Source: Bacillus alveayuensis (GTDB taxonomy: Bacteria > Bacillota > Bacilli > Bacillales > Aeribacillaceae). Taken from it: 64,000 nucleotides of DNA. The DNA lies in contig JAUSTR010000011.1 in NCBI GenBank assembly GCA_030812955.1, forward strand, positions 1 through 64,000, given 5' to 3'. The first letter of the stretch is position 1. Every line of letters starts with the position of its first letter. A program made the translations under genes and the position numbers. The notes beneath the pieces were generated by a model. It did not search any database. It was not told where the DNA came from and worked only from the letters and a program-made list of their open reading frames with translations. Below, in pieces: positions 1-8,732 of this stretch.

Positions 1-175
1 TGTCTATGACCATTATACAAGATTTGGGGAGGTGCTTCTTTTTTAATTTCTTGAACTCGTTGGAGGACAAGGGCTAAGAATTATGAAATTCATTCATATA
101 AAAACATGATTCTAATGAGGGGTTTCGTCATAAATTATTTTTTTAAACCTAATGATATGTTTGCAAAATGGTCGC

Positions 176-203
176 ACCCCCTCCCAATCTTTAGGAAGGG
201 GAG
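176..203 (-). terminator. weak terminator-like hairpin after the GABA operon
   Basis: A C-rich and a G-rich arm (CCCCCTCC and GGAAGGGG on the plus strand) lie just beyond the stop codon of the aldehyde dehydrogenase gene. The T-run that should follow on the minus strand is poor, so termination here is only plausible. Confidence 0.35.
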
Positions 204-213
204 CGTTGAAGCT

Positions 214-1671
214 TTAATGGACTGGCAAAACCGTAACGGTTTTAATCGTAGTAAAGAATTCCTTTGCTGCCTGACCTTGTTCTCTAGAGTTTGAGCTTGA
301 TTCTTTCATTCCGCCAAACGGAGCTTGTGGTTCTGCACCGCCTGTTTCACCATTAATTTGGATGAGCCCTGCTTCGATATCATCAACAAATTGGAATGTT
401 CTTCCAAGATTGTTTGTAAATAGGGATGCACTCAATCCGTAAACGGTGTCATTTGCTTTTTCAATAGCTTCCTCGTAATTTTTAACCTTAATTAAACAAA
501 GGACAGGACCAAAAATTTCTTCACGAGCGATTGTCATATCATGCGCTACATTTTCAAAAATGGTTGGTTCAATAAAATATCCTTTCTCTAACCCTTGATC
601 TTTTGACACTCCACCGCCAACTAGCAAGGAAGCACCTTCTTCCTTTCCTTTTTCAATATAACCGATGACTGTATCAAACTGCTTTTTAGAAGCGACAGGT
701 CCCATTTGCGCATTTGGATCCAAACCATTTCCGATTTTTAAAGAACGAACTTTTTCAAGAAGAAGCTCTTTAAACGTGTCGTACACTTGTTCATGAACAT
801 ACACTCTGCTTGTTGCTGTACATCTTTGACCTGTTTGTTTCATGGCACCGGCTACTGTTAAATTGGCAGCTAGCTCGAGATCAGCATCCTCTAGAACAAT
901 AGCTGGATTTTTTCCACCGAGCTCTAATTGATATTTTTTCCCTTTTAATGCTGCTTTTGCCGCAATTTGTCTCCCAACAGCATTTGAACCTGTAAAGGTA
1001 ATCGCATGTACATCTTCGTGTTCAACTAGCGCATTTCCTGCCACAGCACCATCTCCATTGACTAAGTTTAATACACCTTGAGGAAGGCCAGCCTCCGCAA
1101 AGATTTCGACGATTTTGGCCGCCGTGACCCCTGTCTCAGCTGCCGGTTTGAATACAACGGTATTTCCATAAACTAAAGCTGGAGCCATTTTCCATATCGG
1201 AATGGCAACTGGGAAATTCCATGGAGTAATGACCCCTACTACTCCAAGAGGAACTCGTTTTGTAAATAGAAACTTTTCGTCACTCGCTGATGGAAGCACC
1301 TCTCCGTTTGTGCGCATTCCTTCTTGGGCATAATAGCGAAGAATAGCTACACCTCTTAATACTTCCCCTTTCATTTCTGCAAGCACTTTTCCCATTTCTT
1401 TTGTTGCGATTTCTGCGATTTCATCTGCTCTTTGTTCTAATAGCGCTGCAGCCTTTTCTAAAAATAAGCCGCGATTGACTGCAGACATTTTTGACCAATT
1501 TATAAAGGCGGATTTTGCAGCTTGAACTGCTAAATCAACATCCTCCTGATTGGAATGTTGAATCACGCCAACAACCTCATCCCAATTCGCTGGATTGATG
1601 CTTTCGATCACTTCACCGCTTTTAGCTTGAATCCATTCGCCGTTTATATAATTCAAAAATTGCTCACTCAA
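214..1671 (-). CDS. gabD: NAD(P)-dependent aldehyde dehydrogenase, probable succinate-semialdehyde dehydrogenase
   Basis: A 485-residue protein of normal length for the aldehyde dehydrogenase superfamily. Visible landmarks are the TPWNFP segment with catalytic Asn152, the ELGGKN motif with general base Glu250 and the nucleophile Cys284 in GQRCTA. As last gene of an operon with GABA transaminase it most likely oxidises succinic semialdehyde to succinate in the cytoplasm; sequence alone also allows 2-oxoglutaric semialdehyde or another aldehyde as substrate. The start is TTG, preceded at good distance by GGAGGAG. It follows the permease gene by 13 bases. The function is inferred from context; the family is certain. 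Confidence 0.85.
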   Translation of the reverse strand: MSEQFLNYINGEWIQAKSGEVIESINPANWDEVVGVIQHSNQEDVDLAVQAAKSAFINWSKMSAVNRGLFLEKAAALLEQRADEIAEIATKEMGKVLAEMKGEVLRGVAILRYYAQEGMRTNGEVLPSASDEKFLFTKRVPLGVVGVITPWNFPVAIPIWKMAPALVYGNTVVFKPAAETGVTAAKIVEIFAEAGLPQGVLNLVNGDGAVAGNALVEHEDVHAITFTGSNAVGRQIAAKAALKGKKYQLELGGKNPAIVLEDADLELAANLTVAGAMKQTGQRCTATSRVYVHEQVYDTFKELLLEKVRSLKIGNGLDPNAQMGPVASKKQFDTVIGYIEKGKEEGASLLVGGGVSKDQGLEKGYFIEPTIFENVAHDMTIAREEIFGPVLCLIKVKNYEEAIEKANDTVYGLSASLFTNNLGRTFQFVDDIEAGLIQINGETGGAEPQAPFGGMKESSSNSREQGQAAKEFFTTIKTVTVLPVH

Positions 1672-1684
1672 CTAGTTCTCCTCC

Positions 1685-3088
1685 CTATTCATCTGCTGCT
1701 TGTTGTTCTAGGTATTGAGTAGTACTTAAAGAATGATTTTTTGCAAACTTTAGCAAGAAGAAAGCTCCAAGAATCCACCATCCACCAAAAATAATCCATT
1801 CATATGGCCAGACAAGTGCAGAAGGCATTCCAGGCAAGTATAAAATAGCTAATCCAATGCTTAGCAAAATAGCTAACCAGCCGATCGTTGTACCTTTTCC
1901 TGCTCTAAATGGCCGCTCCATATTTGGTTCTTTTTTGCGCAACACGAGGAAGGCAACCGCTACTAATGCATACGTAATAACAATACTTAAGCCCCCGGCA
2001 TCTACTAGCCATACGAGCATTGATCTACCGAACAATGGAGCAATCATCGACAAGAAACCGATAAAAAGAATAGCGTTTGCTGGAGTTTTATATTTCGGAT
2101 GTAATTTACCAAGCCAAGCTGGCAGCATTCCTGAATTTGACATAACATAAAGAACACGGCTTCCTCCAATTAAAAATGAGTTCCAACTAGTCAGAATTCC
2201 ACCAATTCCGGCAATTATCAGAATTTTACTTGCAAATGAACTGTTAAAAATAGCTCCCATTGCATCAGCTGTTGCTAAAGACGATTCTTCAAGCTGCTGT
2301 GCACCTAACGATTGTCCGACAGCAAAAATCATACCAATATACCAAACGACCGCCATGATAACGGAAAGTATAAGAACTTTGCCAATTTTTCTATGCGGCA
2401 AATCAATCTCTTCTGCAGCTTGCGGAATCACGTCAAAACCGACAAACATAAACGGCGTCATAATTAAAACCATTAAAATGCCGCTCCAGCCATCTTTAAA
2501 AAGTGGAGCTGGATCAGAAGGCGCCTCTGTAACGACAGAGCCAGATAAAATCGAAAGACCAACAAGTACTAGTAAAACAGTAACAATAAATTGGAAGGTT
2601 GCAGCGGTTTTGATACCAAACATATTTAAAAGTGTTAAAATGATAGCGCCTACAACGCCTAATGCCATCCAAGAAAAGTACACATCATAACCAGCAACTG
2701 TCCACATAAAACCAACTTTGTAATCTGGGAATAAATACTCAACAACCGTAGGCAAAGCAACTGCCTCAAAGGCAACAACCGAAATATATCCAAGTGCAAT
2801 TGACCAAGAGGCGACAAAAGCCCATTTCTCGCCCATTGCCCGTTCAACAAAAACATGCTCACCGCCAACTTTTGGCATAGCAGTCGTTAATTCTGAGTAC
2901 ACAAGGCCAATAAATACAACTGCTATACCGCCTAACATAAAGGCAACGATTGCGCCAAGGGTGCCCGCTGTCGACACCCAAGAGCCAGATAGGACAACCC
3001 ATCCCCAGCCAATCATCGCTCCGAAAGCAAGAGCTAAAATATCAAACTGCGAAAGTACTTTGTCAAATTTCTCGTGATTTTTTTTCAT
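1685..3088 (-). CDS. APC-superfamily amino acid permease, probable GABA transporter
   Basis: A 467-residue integral membrane protein with about twelve hydrophobic segments and the amino acid-polyamine-organocation pattern (an N-terminal helix with GAMIGWGW, later GGEHVF and a conserved PQAAEEID stretch). It should import an amino acid across the cytoplasmic membrane; placement between gabT and the semialdehyde dehydrogenase makes GABA the best guess. The ATG at 3088 was chosen because GGAGG lies seven bases upstream; the longer reading begins with TTG inside that spacer. The substrate is inferred, not shown. Confidence 0.8.
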   Translation of the reverse strand: MKKNHEKFDKVLSQFDILALAFGAMIGWGWVVLSGSWVSTAGTLGAIVAFMLGGIAVVFIGLVYSELTTAMPKVGGEHVFVERAMGEKWAFVASWSIALGYISVVAFEAVALPTVVEYLFPDYKVGFMWTVAGYDVYFSWMALGVVGAIILTLLNMFGIKTAATFQFIVTVLLVLVGLSILSGSVVTEAPSDPAPLFKDGWSGILMVLIMTPFMFVGFDVIPQAAEEIDLPHRKIGKVLILSVIMAVVWYIGMIFAVGQSLGAQQLEESSLATADAMGAIFNSSFASKILIIAGIGGILTSWNSFLIGGSRVLYVMSNSGMLPAWLGKLHPKYKTPANAILFIGFLSMIAPLFGRSMLVWLVDAGGLSIVITYALVAVAFLVLRKKEPNMERPFRAGKGTTIGWLAILLSIGLAILYLPGMPSALVWPYEWIIFGGWWILGAFFLLKFAKNHSLSTTQYLEQQAADE

Positions 3089-3105
3089 CAAATCGCCTCC
3101 TGGTA

Positions 3106-4437
3106 TTATTTTTTCGAAACTTTTTCAATAGCATTTTTCAAAATGTTCAGTCCAGCTTCCAGTTCATCATCTTGAATGACAAGCGGAGGTAGGAAGCGTA
3201 GAACATTGCTGTAAATACCTGCACTTAAGGCAATTAGTCCGTTTTTGTTACATTGCGCTACAATTTGTGCTACCTCTTCTTTTGCTGGCTCTTTCGTATT
3301 TTTATCTTTAACAAGCTCAATCGCCTGCATTGCACCTAAACCGCGCACATCCCCAACGAATGGATTTGTTTCTTTAAGTTCTTGTAAGAAATCATTTATT
3401 CGTTTCCCGATGGCGTTCGCACGATCGACTAGCTGTTCTTCTTTAATCACATCAATAACCGCTAAGCCTGCTTGACATGCAATTGGGCTGCCACCAAAAG
3501 TTCCACCTAATTGCCCTGGATCGGAAGCATCCATAACCTCAGCACGTCCCGTAACGGCACTCAACGGCATACCTGCTGCAATCGATTTAGACATTGTCAT
3601 TAAGTCTGGAGTAACATCAAAATGCTCAATCGCAAACCATTTTCCTGTTCTAGCAAATCCAGTTTGAATTTCATCTGCAATGAATAAAATATCGTTTTCT
3701 TCACAAATCTCTTTTAACCCTTTCACAAATGTTTTCGATGGAACGACAAATCCGCCTTCCCCTTGTACTGGTTCAAGAATTACTGCACCAACTTCATCAG
3801 CTGCCGCTGTATTCAAGAAGAAATCGCGAATTTCTTGAAGTAATCTTTCATCAACTTGTTCCGTCGTCATTCCTTGTGGAGCACGATAGTAATATGGATA
3901 AGGCAATTTGTAAATAGACGGAGCAAATGGGCCAAATCCATGTTTATAAGGCTTCACTTTGCTTGTTAACGTCATGGTTAACAACGTACGGCCGTGATAG
4001 CCTCGTTCAAAAGATAGAATTCCAGCCTTTTTCGTATATTTCCGTGCAATTTTCACAGCATTTTCGACCGCTTCTGCCCCACTGTTTGCAAACATTGTTT
4101 TTTTCGTAAACTCACCAGGTGTTAGCTTATTTAACTGTTCAGCCAGCTTGACATAAGATTCATATGGAGCAACGTGGAAACATGGATGAATTAGCTTTTC
4201 TGCTTGCTCTTTAATCGCTTGTACAACTTTCGGATGACAATGTCCAACATTTTGTACACCTATTCCGCCAGCAAAGTCAATATACTCATTGCCGTCAACA
4301 TCTTTAATAATGGCACCTTTACCAGACTCTGCGTAAATAGATGTAATATTGTAAGGGCCGCGTGGTACTGCTTCACTGCGTCTTTTATGCAATGCTTGCG
4401 ATTTTTCATTTACTTCTGTTTGTTTAATGATTGCCAT
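3106..4437 (-). CDS. gabT: 4-aminobutyrate aminotransferase (GABA transaminase)
   Basis: A 443-residue class-III, PLP-dependent aminotransferase. The PLP lysine is Lys284 in TMSKSIAAG, the ring-nitrogen Asp255 sits in FIADE, and the phosphate-cup SGAEAVENA is near residues 119-127. The length fits GabT. It transfers the amino group of GABA to 2-oxoglutarate, giving succinic semialdehyde for the downstream dehydrogenase. Its ATG lies 14 bases inside the 3' end of the activator gene and has a GGGGG ribosome site there, so both are on one transcript. Ornithine or acetylornithine aminotransferases are related alternatives, but the neighbours favour GABA. Confidence 0.88.
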   Translation of the reverse strand: MAIIKQTEVNEKSQALHKRRSEAVPRGPYNITSIYAESGKGAIIKDVDGNEYIDFAGGIGVQNVGHCHPKVVQAIKEQAEKLIHPCFHVAPYESYVKLAEQLNKLTPGEFTKKTMFANSGAEAVENAVKIARKYTKKAGILSFERGYHGRTLLTMTLTSKVKPYKHGFGPFAPSIYKLPYPYYYRAPQGMTTEQVDERLLQEIRDFFLNTAAADEVGAVILEPVQGEGGFVVPSKTFVKGLKEICEENDILFIADEIQTGFARTGKWFAIEHFDVTPDLMTMSKSIAAGMPLSAVTGRAEVMDASDPGQLGGTFGGSPIACQAGLAVIDVIKEEQLVDRANAIGKRINDFLQELKETNPFVGDVRGLGAMQAIELVKDKNTKEPAKEEVAQIVAQCNKNGLIALSAGIYSNVLRFLPPLVIQDDELEAGLNILKNAIEKVSKK

Positions 4438-6100
4438 GATTCTTTCCCCCTGCTAAAAATGAATATTTTTTCATTTTTCGAACAATTGTTGATTGATTGA
4501 CTTCTAACACTTCCGCACATTTATAAGTGTTTTTATACGTTTCATAAGCCATTGAAATTAACTGTTTTTCAACCTCTTCGACCGCTTGCTTTAATGGATA
4601 TATGTTTTTAACAAGCAAACCGGTACTTGAATGTTTAGGTTCTATAAGATGTTCAGGAAGATCCGAAACCGTTATGGATTTTCCTTCACTTGTAACAAAT
4701 AAACGTTCCATTAAGTTTTCTAATTCCCGTACATTACCTGGCCAGCTATATTGAAGCAATGTTTGGTAGACTTCTCCATCTATTTTTTTATTTAAATCGT
4801 ATTTAGCATTTAGCCGTTCTAATAAATAATCAGCTAAGACAGGAATATCTTCCTTCCGATGGCGAAGGGGCGGGATTGAAATTGGAATGACATTTAAACG
4901 GTAATAAAAATCTTCACGAAATTTCTTTTCTTTCACAAGCTTTGTTAAGTCTTGGTTTGTTGCGGCGATAATTCTCGTATCAACTTGGACTAAATCGCCC
5001 CCACCAACACGTCTAAATGTTTTATCCTGTAAAAATTGAAGCAGTTTTACTTGTACATGCAATGGGAGCTCACCAATTTCATCGAGGAAAAGAGTGCCGC
5101 CCTCTGCTAGCTCTATAACTCCTTTTTTCCCTTGCTTTTGCGCACCAGTAAAAGCGCCGCCTTCATAGCCGAAAAGCTCTGATTCTATTAAATTATCAGG
5201 TATTGCCCCGCAATTAACTTCAATGATTTTATGTTGTTTACGGCTGCTTTGTTCATGAATGTATCTCGCCATCATTCCTTTTCCGACGCCAGTCTCTCCA
5301 ACAATGAGAACGGTCGAATCCACTTGGGCGACTTTTTTAGCCAATTCATATACTTGCTTCATCGAATTAGATTTATAAACAATTTCTTTTTTGTCTAAAA
5401 CAATCTGTTTTAAATGCTTTAGCTCCCGTTTATATTGATCGAGCAAAGCTTCCGTTTCATGAAGGCGATTTTCTAACGCTTCTATTTCAGAAACTTCCCG
5501 TGAATTGAAAACGATGCGGTATAGATTTCCTTCGTCGTCAAAAATCGGATTTCCGATAACATAAAGCTTTTTCCCCGTGCATGTTACTTGAATACACGAT
5601 ACTTTCTCTTTTTTCTCTAACACTTTAGGAGTAAGTGATGGTTTAAAAATACCTTTTTCCTCAAGCTCTATCGTATTTTTTCCGATTAATTCTTCCGCAT
5701 CTACCCCGTATAGCTCTTTACATCTTGAACTAATTTTTGTAATAGTCCCTGTTTGATCGGTGACTAAAATTTCATCAAACGATCCGTGAATAATTTTTTC
5801 AAGCTCCATAAATTCTGGATCATGACTAATTGAAAGCAAGGTTTGCTTGCGATCATTTTCGTAAAAGTGTTTAAAATGAAACCGGATCGCACCTGTTCGA
5901 AATGCCAGCTGATCTTGTTTTAATACCTCATGAAAAGCGTTTTTGATGCGATCAGAAAATTGTTCAATTTTCAAAAGAGGTTCGTCCATGCTAAGAAGTG
6001 TCAGTGCTGAGCGGTTATAGCAAAGCACTTCTCCTTTATCATTAAATAACACCATTCCAATCGGTGAATGATCAATCATTGACTTGAGTGTTTCCGTCAT
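4424..6100 (-). CDS. sigma-54-dependent transcriptional activator of the GABA operon
   Basis: A 558-residue enhancer-binding protein: two PAS-like regions (about 1-100 and 105-200), a coiled linker (205-240), an AAA+ domain with Walker A GETGVGKG (268-275), the sigma-54 contact loop GAFTGA (315-320) and Walker B TLFLDEIGE (336-344), then a Fis-like helix-turn-helix in the last 40 residues. ATG 6100 is preferred: AAAGGTG precedes it, whereas the longer frame opening at 6181 would start upstream of the sigma-54 promoter. It is the first gene of the operon it presumably activates, giving positive autoregulation. Similar gab activators are known in the Bacillus cereus group; identity with them is inferred. 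Confidence 0.88.
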   Translation of the reverse strand: MTETLKSMIDHSPIGMVLFNDKGEVLCYNRSALTLLSMDEPLLKIEQFSDRIKNAFHEVLKQDQLAFRTGAIRFHFKHFYENDRKQTLLSISHDPEFMELEKIIHGSFDEILVTDQTGTITKISSRCKELYGVDAEELIGKNTIELEEKGIFKPSLTPKVLEKKEKVSCIQVTCTGKKLYVIGNPIFDDEGNLYRIVFNSREVSEIEALENRLHETEALLDQYKRELKHLKQIVLDKKEIVYKSNSMKQVYELAKKVAQVDSTVLIVGETGVGKGMMARYIHEQSSRKQHKIIEVNCGAIPDNLIESELFGYEGGAFTGAQKQGKKGVIELAEGGTLFLDEIGELPLHVQVKLLQFLQDKTFRRVGGGDLVQVDTRIIAATNQDLTKLVKEKKFREDFYYRLNVIPISIPPLRHRKEDIPVLADYLLERLNAKYDLNKKIDGEVYQTLLQYSWPGNVRELENLMERLFVTSEGKSITVSDLPEHLIEPKHSSTGLLVKNIYPLKQAVEEVEKQLISMAYETYKNTYKCAEVLEVNQSTIVRKMKKYSFLAGGKNHGNH

Positions 6101-6159
6101 GCTACACACACCTTTACAATGTAAATTCAATCCCCTCCCTTCTGTTGCAAAAAACATTA

Positions 6160-6175
6160 TGCAAATTTCGTGCCA
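6160..6175 (-). promoter_or_regulatory. sigma-54 (-24/-12) promoter of the GABA operon
   Basis: Read on the minus strand the sequence is TGGCAC-N5-TTGCA, matching the -24 GG and -12 GC consensus at the right spacing. It lies 60 bases upstream of the activator's start codon, and the operon's first gene carries the GAFTGA loop, so promoter and activator type agree. Confidence 0.85.
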
Positions 6176-6226
6176 AAACATAAACCCTCTATTTTGAAGG
6201 CTTCGTACTTGTACTTAAAAACTTAT

Positions 6227-6330
6227 AATGCATTGTTGCATTTTTTATTGCATTTAATTAAACAACAAAACAGAAGAAAGGGAATTTTCAGTTAATTCTA
6301 TTTTACATGATAAAAATGCGAATTTGCATT
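6227..6330. promoter_or_regulatory. two candidate activator-binding sites (UAS), AATGC-N6-GCATT
   Basis: Two 16-base inverted repeats with identical arms, AATGC-N6-GCATT, occur at 6227-6242 and 6315-6330, about 50 and 140 bases upstream of the -24 element. A further half-site (TTGCATT) follows the first. Paired dyads at this distance are typical of enhancer sites bound by Fis-type sigma-54 activators; binding by the neighbouring protein is inferred. Confidence 0.6.
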
Positions 6331-6420
6331 AAAATTTTTAAATTTCGCTCTTTTTCTTCATGCATGGGTTTGGAGTGAAAGCTCATGGTCGTTTCTAAAA
6401 GATTGCTTGCTATACTATAT

Positions 6421-6554
6421 CTTTTCGACTGTTAAGCAAGAGTATCGCTTGCTTTGTCACTCTATAGCGTGACGTGAACCGACCAAAAGTCGATGATCGG
6501 ACAAATGTAATTTGTCCGACTACGTTCTTTGTTCGTTCATGGACAGTCGAAAAG
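6421..6554. repeat. multi-hairpin (cloverleaf-like) dispersed repeat, copy 1
   Basis: A perfect 11-bp closing stem (CTTTTCGACTG at 6421-6431 with CAGTCGAAAAG at 6544-6554) encloses at least three hairpins: AAGCAAG/CTTGCTT (6434-6454), GTCAC/GTGAC (6456-6473) and a 10-bp stem TCGGACAAAT/ATTTGTCCGA (6497-6519). The third arm is imperfect in its outer part. Order, loop sequences (CTATA, ATCGCTTGC, CAAATG) and the CGTTCTT-type strand match the element at 10713-10850, so the two are copies of one family. No protein reading is supported. Confidence 0.7.
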
Positions 6555-6595
6555 CAACAAAGTTTACGAAAACAGCCTTTTCTTTTTGCGATTTC

Positions 6596-6861
6596 ATCTC
6601 TCGGTTTTGCACTTTAATCTCTCGGTTTTGCGCTTCAATCTCTCGGTTTCGCGCTTCAATCTCTCGGTTTCAGCACTTATTCTTTCGGTTTTGCGCTTTA
6701 ATCTCTCGGTTTCAGCACTTATTCTCTCGGTTTCGCGCTTTAATCTCTCGGTTCCGCGCTTTAATCTCTCGGTTCCGCACTTTAATCTCTCGGTTTTGCA
6801 CTTTAATCTCTCGGTTCCGCACTTTAATCTCTCGGTTTCGCGCTTTAATCTCTCGGTTTTA
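6596..6861. repeat. array of 21-bp tandem repeats (12 full units and a partial one)
   Basis: Twelve consecutive 21-base units plus a 14-base remnant share the core ATCTCTCGGTT. Variation is confined to a few positions (TTT or TTC or CAG, GCAC or GCGC, TTTA or TTCA). The unit is seven codons long, so open frames run through it, but these are by-products of the period. It lies between the first cloverleaf repeat and the 3' end of hemAT. Confidence 0.9.
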
Positions 6862-7175
6862 ATTCATTGCAGGCTATTAGAGGAATATACAGTCTAGTTC
6901 AAAATGACAACAAAAAAAATGATGATAAGGATCATCAAAGTGGTGAGTCTTTAATTTTCATTGGCAGCAGGATCCTAACCATTGGTTCCGTCATTTCTTT
7001 GATCGGACAAACAATAGAGGAGAGTCAGGAAATGTAGCATCATTCTCGATTTATTCATCGATCTTGTTTTAGAAGATTCATCCATGACAAAGTAAACAAA
7101 ACGCCAGCTAACATCATAAACTTGGCGATATACCCAATATGTATGAAGTTTACCATATAAATAAAGGATAAAATT
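6862..7175. other. intergenic stretch without recognised features
   Basis: No coding frame, clear terminator or repeat unit was seen between the end of the 21-bp array and the hemAT stop codon. A short run ATCGGACAAAC near 7000 resembles part of the neighbouring hairpin repeat, but is too short to assign. Confidence 0.5.
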
Positions 7176-8477
7176 TTATACCTTACCTTTTACGATTTTC
7201 ATGAGATGTTCGGCTGATTCTGTCACACCAGACATAGCTTTCCCTATTTCCTTAATCGTTGCGACGAGCTCATCCATTTGATCTTTAACAAGATGATTCT
7301 TCTTCACACTTTCATCAATGGAACGAGAGATTTTAAGAAATGCTTCATTAGCTAGATGAGAAGATTCATTTCCGATGTGGACTGACTCATTTACTTTTTT
7401 CAATGTTTCTAATACATGTTGAATATATTCATTCGATGTTTGTACTAATTCTTGGATTTTTCCAACGGAGCTTTTTGTTTTTTCGGATAGCTTCCGAACT
7501 TCACCAGAAACAACCGCAAAACCTTTGCCATGCTCACCAGCTCTTGCTGCTTCAATCGCTGAATTTAAAGCTAATAAATTCGTTTGATCAGCAATATCAT
7601 TAACTAATTTCACTACTGCAGTTATTTGAGATGAAGCATCCGTCAGCTTTTGTACCGAACGATTCATGTTCTCAATACTGTTTGCGATCACTTTTATATT
7701 TTGAACAAGCTCGTTAATTTTATTTTGCCCCTCTTCTGTAAAAGATTGAGTAGCCTTGGAATTTTCATTGCTCTCATGCACCATCTGATTCACTGTATCA
7801 CTATTCTTAATTAATATTTCTACAGATGAATGCGTCTGTTCAGAAAGAGCCACTAAATCTTGACTAGTTGCTAAAACTTTTTTCTCTATGCCGTTTTTGG
7901 CTTTCTCATACTGCTCTTCTGTTATCCTTAAATTTTCACTTTCATACGCTTCGAGAACAAGTTGTTTTTCTAAACATAATAGCTTTGTGATAGCCATAAT
8001 AAATAATGACGCTTCTTCTCTTATTGTCATTTCATTTGAGATAATTTGAATGAGGGAATTTTGCAGGTTTTGAAAAGAGCACATGTACCAAGCTGGTTTT
8101 AAGCCTATACGATAATGGGTCTTTGCAACGATTAGTCTTTTCTCGACAAAACGGTTGTCGATTTGTCCATTAAATAGCTCAATTAAATGAATCTTTAATG
8201 TTCTCCTTAACCGATCCACACTGCTATGCTTTTCAATAATGTCTTTGAGCTCTCTTATTTCTAAAATCGTTTGATAAAAATCATCTACTAGTTTTTCAAT
8301 ATTTTCCTCTATTAGGGGTTGAATACATTTAGCTCTTTGTAAATCTTGCTCAGTAAAATGAATCATTTTCATTTTCGATAAAAGTTCCGGATCATCAACA
8401 GTCATTCGGACATCCATTTGCTCTACTTTTTTCGACCATGATTTTTCTTCTTTTTTAGTTAGCCAAAGGAAAGACAT
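7176..8477 (-). CDS. hemAT: HemAT-type globin-coupled aerotaxis transducer
   Basis: A 433-residue soluble chemoreceptor: an N-terminal protoglobin domain (about 30-180) followed by an MCP signalling domain with the hairpin-tip region [18 protein letters not shown]. The proximal heme ligand is expected at His121 in [14 protein letters not shown]. No membrane segment is present, as in B. subtilis HemAT, which is almost the same length. It senses oxygen through heme and feeds CheA. ATG 8477 was chosen since GAGGAGG lies six bases before it; the upstream ATG at 8498 has no such site. It is downstream of another MCP gene on the same strand but separated by a terminator. Confidence 0.9.
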   Translation of the reverse strand: MSFLWLTKKEEKSWSKKVEQMDVRMTVDDPELLSKMKMIHFTEQDLQRAKCIQPLIEENIEKLVDDFYQTILEIRELKDIIEKHSSVDRLRRTLKIHLIELFNGQIDNRFVEKRLIVAKTHYRIGLKPAWYMCSFQNLQNSLIQIISNEMTIREEASLFIMAITKLLCLEKQLVLEAYESENLRITEEQYEKAKNGIEKKVLATSQDLVALSEQTHSSVEILIKNSDTVNQMVHESNENSKATQSFTEEGQNKINELVQNIKVIANSIENMNRSVQKLTDASSQITAVVKLVNDIADQTNLLALNSAIEAARAGEHGKGFAVVSGEVRKLSEKTKSSVGKIQELVQTSNEYIQHVLETLKKVNESVHIGNESSHLANEAFLKISRSIDESVKKNHLVKDQMDELVATIKEIGKAMSGVTESAEHLMKIVKGKV

Positions 8478-8652
8478 ATATAGCCTCCTCTTATCCATTG
8501 ATTTTCTTAAATTTCTTTAAAGGCATCATGATTTAGATCATCTATAATTATTTTATACTGTTTTTTGATAATTTTCTAAATATTTCTTGGATGTTCATAA
8601 AATGTTTCCTTTTTTCATTTAACAAATAAAGGAAAGGTATCAGCATAAAAAA

Positions 8653-8695
8653 ATAGCAAACTAACACTAAAAACTTATTAGTATTAGTTTGCTAT
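8653..8695 (-). terminator. rho-independent terminator of the MCP gene
   Basis: ATAGCAAACTAA pairs with TTAGTTTGCTAT, and on the minus strand the stem is followed by a run of seven T. It lies directly after the stop codon of the chemoreceptor at 8733. Confidence 0.8.
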
Positions 8696-8732
8696 AAATG
8701 ATTACAAAGTTAATATCTGCTATACGATTTCC

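Noticed and set aside
6101..6181. A 27-residue N-terminal extension of the sigma-54 activator
   Set aside because: It would start upstream of the sigma-54 promoter found at 6160-6175, so it would not be transcribed from it; the ATG at 6100 has a good ribosome site.
6596..6861. CRISPR array
   Set aside because: The repeats are contiguous with no spacers, and no cas genes are present in the window.
6512..6897. Two overlapping plus-strand open frames of about 116-122 codons full of ISRF or NLSV repeats
   Set aside because: They are produced by the 21-bp tandem repeat (a multiple of three) and by hairpin sequence; no ribosome site, and no non-repeat coding sequence.
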